Source of the DNA: Selaginella moellendorffii
Taxonomy: Eukaryota; Streptophyta; Lycopodiopsida; Selaginellales; Selaginellaceae
Length of the DNA stretch: 64,000 bases
Assembly: GCF_000143415.4 (NCBI RefSeq)
Contig: NW_003314300.1
Coordinates: 1,162,230-1,226,229, forward strand
Direction of reading: 5' to 3'
The translations under genes were made by a program, and so were the position numbers. Position 1 is the first letter of the stretch. Every line of letters starts with the position of its first letter. Below are positions 58,893-64,000 of the stretch, piece by piece. The notes under the pieces were generated by a model that saw only the letters and a program-made list of their open reading frames with translations, did no database searches and had not been told where the DNA came from.

Positions 58893-59965
58893 CGCCTGGC
58901 GCCTAAAGAGAGATTTTCAGATGCGCGCCACGGCAGTGATCTCACCTCCACCCGACGCTAGAGCTCAACCCGCTGGAATTCGACCTCCCGGGAGAGAAAC
59001 CCTTCGCAATGCGGGGCAAGGCGGGGACTCCATAGCCACGCAACATAGCAATTATTTAGGGCTAGGGCTTTGGCTAGGGCTTATTGGAGATATCCCACAT
59101 GCCCTAGCGTGGATTCGCGCCATGGTCATGATATAAAAGAAACGTATCGTAAATGATCAAATTTAAAAAGGGTCGGTTGGCTAAATATGCCACATGCACC
59201 ATTTAGCGTGCGTGCCGTATGGATATCAAGACATATGGCCGACATAATTTTTGGACCACCGTAGAGGGTTTGGCAGCGCTTTGCCAGACCCTACAAATTT
59301 AAACCCCAACAAGGCATAAATTTTCAAACTAAACAAAACCGTTAGTGGGTATATGCCCCGAATCTTGTCAGAATTGCCGCCAAAATATAGGCTTTTAAAA
59401 ACTCACGGTGGAAAGAGATAGAGGCATTTGATGCTGGGGGGCGTGGGATTCGTAAGCTAGGGCTTTGTGGGGGGAGGTGGAAGAGCCCTACACTGGCGCT
59501 GCGAGCTCGGCTATGGCGCCCGATCGATCGAGCGGCCAGTCGCGGTCATTTCAGGTAGTGGCTGCCATGACGACGACTGGAGCGCGCCAGTGCGCAAAGC
59601 TGCTCCATCGGTAGTGCTCCTCGCTTTTTTCCCCGCTTTCCTCTCTCGCCACTGTTCTTGGGGAGACCGGCCGATCTGTCGCACACTGTGGCATCATATC
59701 TGCGCTGGCGGGCCGACCACTGGATCCAATCGAGGTACTTCGCTTTGGATCTAAGAAATTTCCGCCATGGATTAGGGTTTCTGTGTAGTCGCAGGTCCCC
59801 TGTTCGTCGCGAAAGCTCCGTGTTTTTGACCCAGCTCTCCTCTCGCGACTGCAAGCCCTAGGCTGGGCCGGGCTGGGCTAGGCTGGAAAAGCGCGTTTGG
59901 GCAGTTTTTGGATGAGAGTTTTGGGGGGTTTCTGGGCAGATCCGATTGTTTAGGGAGGCAGGAGG
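58893..59965. promoter_or_regulatory. shared upstream region of QPT and the ANKRD13-like gene
   Basis: The two genes are divergent, 1.07 kb between starts. The half nearer to the right-hand gene is GC-rich, with repeats of GGGCTGG near 59,870. Open frames here are short and without domain. No specific promoter motif was assigned. Confidence 0.5.
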
Positions 59966-61578
59966 ATGTCGCAGCTTTCGGCAGAGGAGGCTCATGTCTA
60001 CTCGCAGAGCCCAGCGCATTACGCAGTCGCCAGATGCGACTATGGCCTCCTCCGATCGGTGCTCTCCCGGCTGCCGCGATTGCCAACCGCGGGAGAGGTG
60101 AGCTCCGAGGTGGACTCGCTTCTAGCGGAGCAAAAGGCCGATATAGTTTCGTCGGTGATCGACAACAGGGAAGTTCCTGGGAGGGAGACTCCATTGCATT
60201 TGGCGGTGAGGCTCGGGAATGCGAGGGCGGTGGAGATGCTAGCGGCAGCCGGGGCGGACTGTAGTTTGCAGAATGGTCGGGGATGGAGTGCGCTCCAGGA
60301 GGCCGTGTGTGCTCGCAAGGAAGCTATTGCGATGGTCATCACCAAGTACTATCAGCCCATGGCGTGGTCGAAGTGGTGTCGGCGGCTGCCACGGATTGTA
60401 GCGGAGCTCAACAGGATGAAGGATTTCTACATGGAGCTCACGTTTCATTTCGAGAGCTCGGTCATCCCGTTTATCGGGAGGATTGCTCCGTCGGACACTT
60501 ACAAGATATGGAAGCGTGGTTCCAATCTGAGAGCGGACATGACACTGGCTGGCTTCGACTCGTTCAAGATCCAGAGGTCGGATCGGAGCTACTTGTTCTT
60601 GGGAAAAGAGAATATGGGATCTGGAGAGCTCTTGGTGCTGATGCACAAGAAGAAGGAGGTGGTGAATGCGTTTGAAGATGCCGCGGTACAGCCGTCGGAC
60701 GCAGAGGTGGCCCACGAGGTGGCTGTGATGTCTCGGGCGAATGTCTATCGGCCAGGTTTGGATGTAACTCAAGCGCAGCTGGTTCCGCAGTTGACGTGGA
60801 GGAAACACGAGAAGGCGGAGACAGTGGGGAACTGGAAGTGCAAGGTGTATGACATGCAAAACGTGTCCGTTAGTATCAGATCTAGAAAGGTGCTGGGGGC
60901 AGTGGAGGAAGACGAAGAAGAGGAAACTTTAGATTATGCCAACTTGCTAACGGAGGAGGAGAAACATCAGCTGGAGATGGTTTTGAGTGGCGATTGCGAG
61001 AACTTAGAAGAACAGAAAGAGAACTCGGCTTGTGTCAATGGTCGAGGTGGGAGGCCGAAAGCCGAAAAGTCCAGGCCTATAAGCGGTAAGGAAGAGGACG
61101 ATTCCAAAAAGTCTAGCGCAAAGGAAGAGGAGAGCGAGTTCAAGAAGGGACTTAGACCCACTCTTTGGGTGACAGATAATTTTCCTCTCAAGATCGAGGA
61201 GCTTCTTCCACTGCTTGACATTTTGTCAAGCAAAGTCAAGGCCGTCCGGAGGCTTAGAGAGTTGCTGACTACGAAACTGCCAGCGGGAACTTTTCCTGTC
61301 AAGGTTCGCTTCTTTTTCTTTTTCTTTTTCTTTTTCCAGTCTTAAGTTTCATTGCGTGTCAACAGATGTCCATTCCGGTGGTGCCGACGATTAGAGTCAT
61401 CGTCACGTTTTCCAAGTTCCAAGAGCGGCACGCGATGCAGAACAACCTGAAACCCGAGCATACTGGATCCTGGTTTTCTTGGATGAAAAGTTCGAATCCT
61501 AGTTCCGAGCATGCGGACCCGTTCCTGGTTCCAGGCGATTATACGTGGAAGAAAGGGAAGCAAGTGATCGTCCCATAG
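59966..61578 (+). CDS. ANKRD13-like ankyrin/GPCR-chaperone-domain protein
   Basis: Two exons (59966-61303, 61366-61578), 516 residues. Order: N-terminal two ankyrin units (PLHLAVRLGNARAVEMLAAA, ALQEAVCARKEAIAMVI), then the conserved ANKRD13/GPCR-chaperone core (WSKWCRRLPRIVAELNRMKD, FYMELTFHFESSVIPFIGRI, YKIWKRGSNLRADMTLAGFD, SYLFLG, YDMQNVSVSIRSR), an acidic/Lys-rich insert, and the C-terminal FPLKIEELLPLLDILSSK ending in VTFSKFQ and DYTWKKGKQ. In animals ANKRD13 proteins bind ubiquitinated receptors in endosomes; the plant role is not known. The 62-bp intron contains a TTTTTC repeat. An ATG with a strong context starts the frame. Confidence 0.92.
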
Positions 61579-64000
61579 AAGAATGGTACGTGTAATGCAT
61601 ATGGTTTGGCTGAAACACTCCTGCGACTGTTTTATAGGTCGTTTTCAGGCACACTACTAATACATATATAAGAAATTGTAAATCAGGTGAGAGATGTTTC
61701 GATTCCTTAAGTGAATACACAATTTTTTGGTAGACAAAATGAAAAACTGGCACCATCGACATAAGACTCTTGCCTGGAAGAGCCTAAGTTACCGCAATGC
61801 TTTCTTGGATTGCAGAGTTGACGTTACGCTCATCTCAGTTTAATGGCTTCAGTTCGAAAACTAGACCACTAACAGGTATCCTTACTTCATTTTTACTGTT
61901 CTCATATCTTTGCTGGTTTGAATGATATACAGGATGATGATGGCGAAGAAAGTGTTGCCGTTCCCTGGAAGTTTTGCTGTACTCGAGTAACGTAAGTAAT
62001 TAGAGCATCGAGACTATAGATGTAGGTTCGTTCGTCAGCCTTTTAAGTAGACCTTTATATATTATCTTTCAGATCTCCGCAGTACTTCCTCGCCAAACTT
62101 TTCTGGTTGCGGTTGGAAACACCGAGAAGCAAATGACGGAGCTTCACCCTTTTTCCTCTTCGCCTCGTAAGTGCATTGTCTTTAAGTGAAACTCTTATAA
62201 CTGCTGGAAATTTTGTCCTCCTAGATCTCTTCCGGAAATTCTCTGCTCGAGCTGACAGGCCAATAAAAAAAGCATGGAACAGAAAAAGAAAGCAAATCCA
62301 AGCAACAAGCAGCTCGCTCTCAGATGCCCAGCAACAGACAGAATTTGTCCATTTAAACAGGCACGCACCAAACATCCTGCCCCACGGATTTCGCTCTCAT
62401 CTTCTCATAATGCGTGTCTCTTTTTTTTCTTCCTTTTCCACTGTAGCCGGACGAACAAAAGGCCCGACTTACATGAGAGTCTTCATGTTCATCGTAAGCG
62501 ATGCATCACCTGCGCACCCAAGGTATGTATGATCCCCTTTGTTTAATCGTATCTATCCGTTATCTAATCCAGGAAAACAAATAATTCGACTCGATCTCCT
62601 TGGCAGCGGCTTTCTCTATCTGTAAACATCGAGATCGTCTCGAAAGGCTGGCCGGCTGGCCCTTGGTTCATTAAAATTCCAACCTGAAACGCACCAACAT
62701 CATGATTGCGCGCCTCGGAGCTTATTTTTTTGTCTAGCCAGCCACCGCCACAGCGAGCCGACGAAATGATCCGATCCATCGCGGTTTGTGCTTTCTCATC
62801 TTTTCCCACTGTAAGTGTCACTCGCAAACTCAAGAACTTCGATGCTTTCTCATCTTTTCCCACTGTAAGTGTCACTCGCAAACCCAAGAACTTCGATGCT
62901 TTCTCTAACACTTCTTTTTCTTGTTTTTGGTATATAGTGAACTTGACAATGTGAATGCCATGGAATCAAAATGGTGGTGCCACCATTTTGCTCGGCCATC
63001 CATGGTTAATATCCAAGAGCTCTGATTGACAAAAGATTCTTGGATTGGAATCTCGTGCTCGGGAACAGGGCTTGTACACTCGTCCAACACATTGACCACA
63101 GAAAAGCATTGTGTGGGTGTTAAGAAACCGCAACGTTAGAGTCAAGTTCCTCATTTATCAGGAGTGAGTGATGGAGGAGAAAATTCTAAACAAACCAACG
63201 CCAACTCGATCAATCAATATTTTGAGAGGGTGGTAAGAAGCACCATACTTCTCTAAGGTACTTGGGATCTCATCAAATCTCCTTGTACTTTGTATGGTAT
63301 GATTTTTTATATATATTTTTTTCCTTTTACATCTTTAACTTGGGTTGGAGCTTTGCGTTTGGGTCCCTTGTTTCTGACACGACTCAGCACGGAAACAACT
63401 CAAGAACACACTCATGAAAAGCAAGAGAGCATTCGTATACACAAGAAGAGAGACTAGATCTTGCATTGTCCAGCCTGCCTTCTCGACTTAAAAAGAGGGA
63501 AGTAAAAATGGAAACTTTGATCCTTGATCGGACTCAAACACTCTGGAAAAGAAAAGTTGCGAGCTCGCGAAGAACGTGTCCCGGAGCCCTTTTCTCTCCA
63601 TGGAGCCGGAGCCTTCGCGTTGAGTCGTAATCTGCATGGGAAATAGCGAAATCCTACACATCAAGCTCGGAATCAAAAGTTCCTCCTATAGCTACACAAT
63701 AAGTAAAGATGAAACAAGCAGGAGAGAAAAAAAAAAAAGAATGGAAGGAAAAAAGGAACCGAGGAGAGGACCTCCGCAAAAAGTTGTAGAGCCTCGAGAA
63801 GAAGTCACTGCAACTTTCCTTCTCTCCACCTCGTGTCCATTTACAGCACCACCACCATCGCCAGGAAACTCTGGATCAAATCGGATCACACGTCTGCGAC
63901 GAGCACAAAGATCCCAACCGCAGCGACAAATCCAACTGAAACAGCCCCCCGCCGCCGCCACCACCTCCGCCACCTCCGCCACCGCCACTCCGCTCTCCAT
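61579..64000. other. intergenic, no secure gene
   Basis: Moderate composition and several short frames with spliceosomal-looking sites, but nothing recognised. It holds a 54-bp tandem duplication. At the right edge a minus-strand frame opening at 64,000 is Ala/Gly/Val-rich because of a CCG/CCA repeat (about 63,946-63,990), and may be the start of a gene running out of the window or just simple sequence. Confidence 0.45.
62790..62897. repeat. 54-bp tandem duplication
   Basis: Two copies in tandem (first about 62,790-62,843, second 62,844-62,897) differing by a single base near the end. Each contains TTTTCCCACTGTAAGT, which resembles a splice donor/branch context. Confidence 0.85.

Noticed and set aside
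1..64000. CRISPR array or bacterial operon structure
   Set aside because: No regularly spaced direct repeats with unique spacers; genes are spliced and plant-like.

Overview
The window looks like nuclear DNA of a lycophyte, most probably Selaginella (S. moellendorffii type). Grounds: plant-only families (4-coumarate-CoA ligase, SAUR, CASP-like proteins, plant bHLH, a USP-like/kinase fusion), very short introns (mostly 45-70 bp), compact gene spacing in GC-richer DNA, and AT-rich, transposon-littered DNA between gene blocks. The species call is inference; no marker was searched. Exon borders were deduced by hand from GT/AG (and a few GC/AG) sites, reading-frame continuity and family knowledge.

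Layout. 1-13.4 kb: AT-rich repeat territory with a 100-N assembly gap, a Ty3/gypsy protease remnant, a small LTR carrying a 5S-rRNA-like block, and a decayed Ty1/copia pol. 14.0-17.6 kb: a 4CL gene fragment, a shrunken tRNA-Ser-like sequence and a complete 4CL gene. 19.5-27.6 kb: a clean tandem duplication of a three-gene unit (GH18 chitinase, a PHD-finger protein, VPS26), all on the minus strand. The outer chitinase and the outer VPS26 are intact, the inner copies are broken and fused to each other at the junction, and both PHD copies are damaged. 27.8-43.3 kb: a dense block with a band-7/SPFH-like protein, a bHLH factor, a SAUR, a USP-like/kinase protein, a small membrane protein, a Mediator-associated-protein-2-like nuclear protein, two CASP-like proteins flanking an ABHD17-type hydrolase, a rolling-stone-like membrane protein and a secreted LRR protein. 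The coding ends of the last two overlap on opposite strands. 46.2-47.2 kb: an unrecognised five-exon gene whose start codon seems to be split by an intron. 47.3-51.7 kb: AT-rich repeats and gene debris. 51.7-54.7 kb: an ankyrin pseudogene, a divergent pair of tiny secreted/anchored peptides and a YAR1-like ankyrin protein. 54.7-57.4 kb: extremely AT-rich. 57.4-61.6 kb: quinolinate phosphoribosyltransferase (NAD synthesis) and an ANKRD13-like protein. From 61.6 kb to the end no secure gene is seen.

The genes are ordinary housekeeping, signalling and wall/defence genes, not a co-functional cluster. The most unusual items are structural: the duplication junction, the differently broken PHD paralogues, the antisense-overlapping stop regions, the repeated use of GC-AG introns, the 5S-bearing LTR and the shrunken tRNA.
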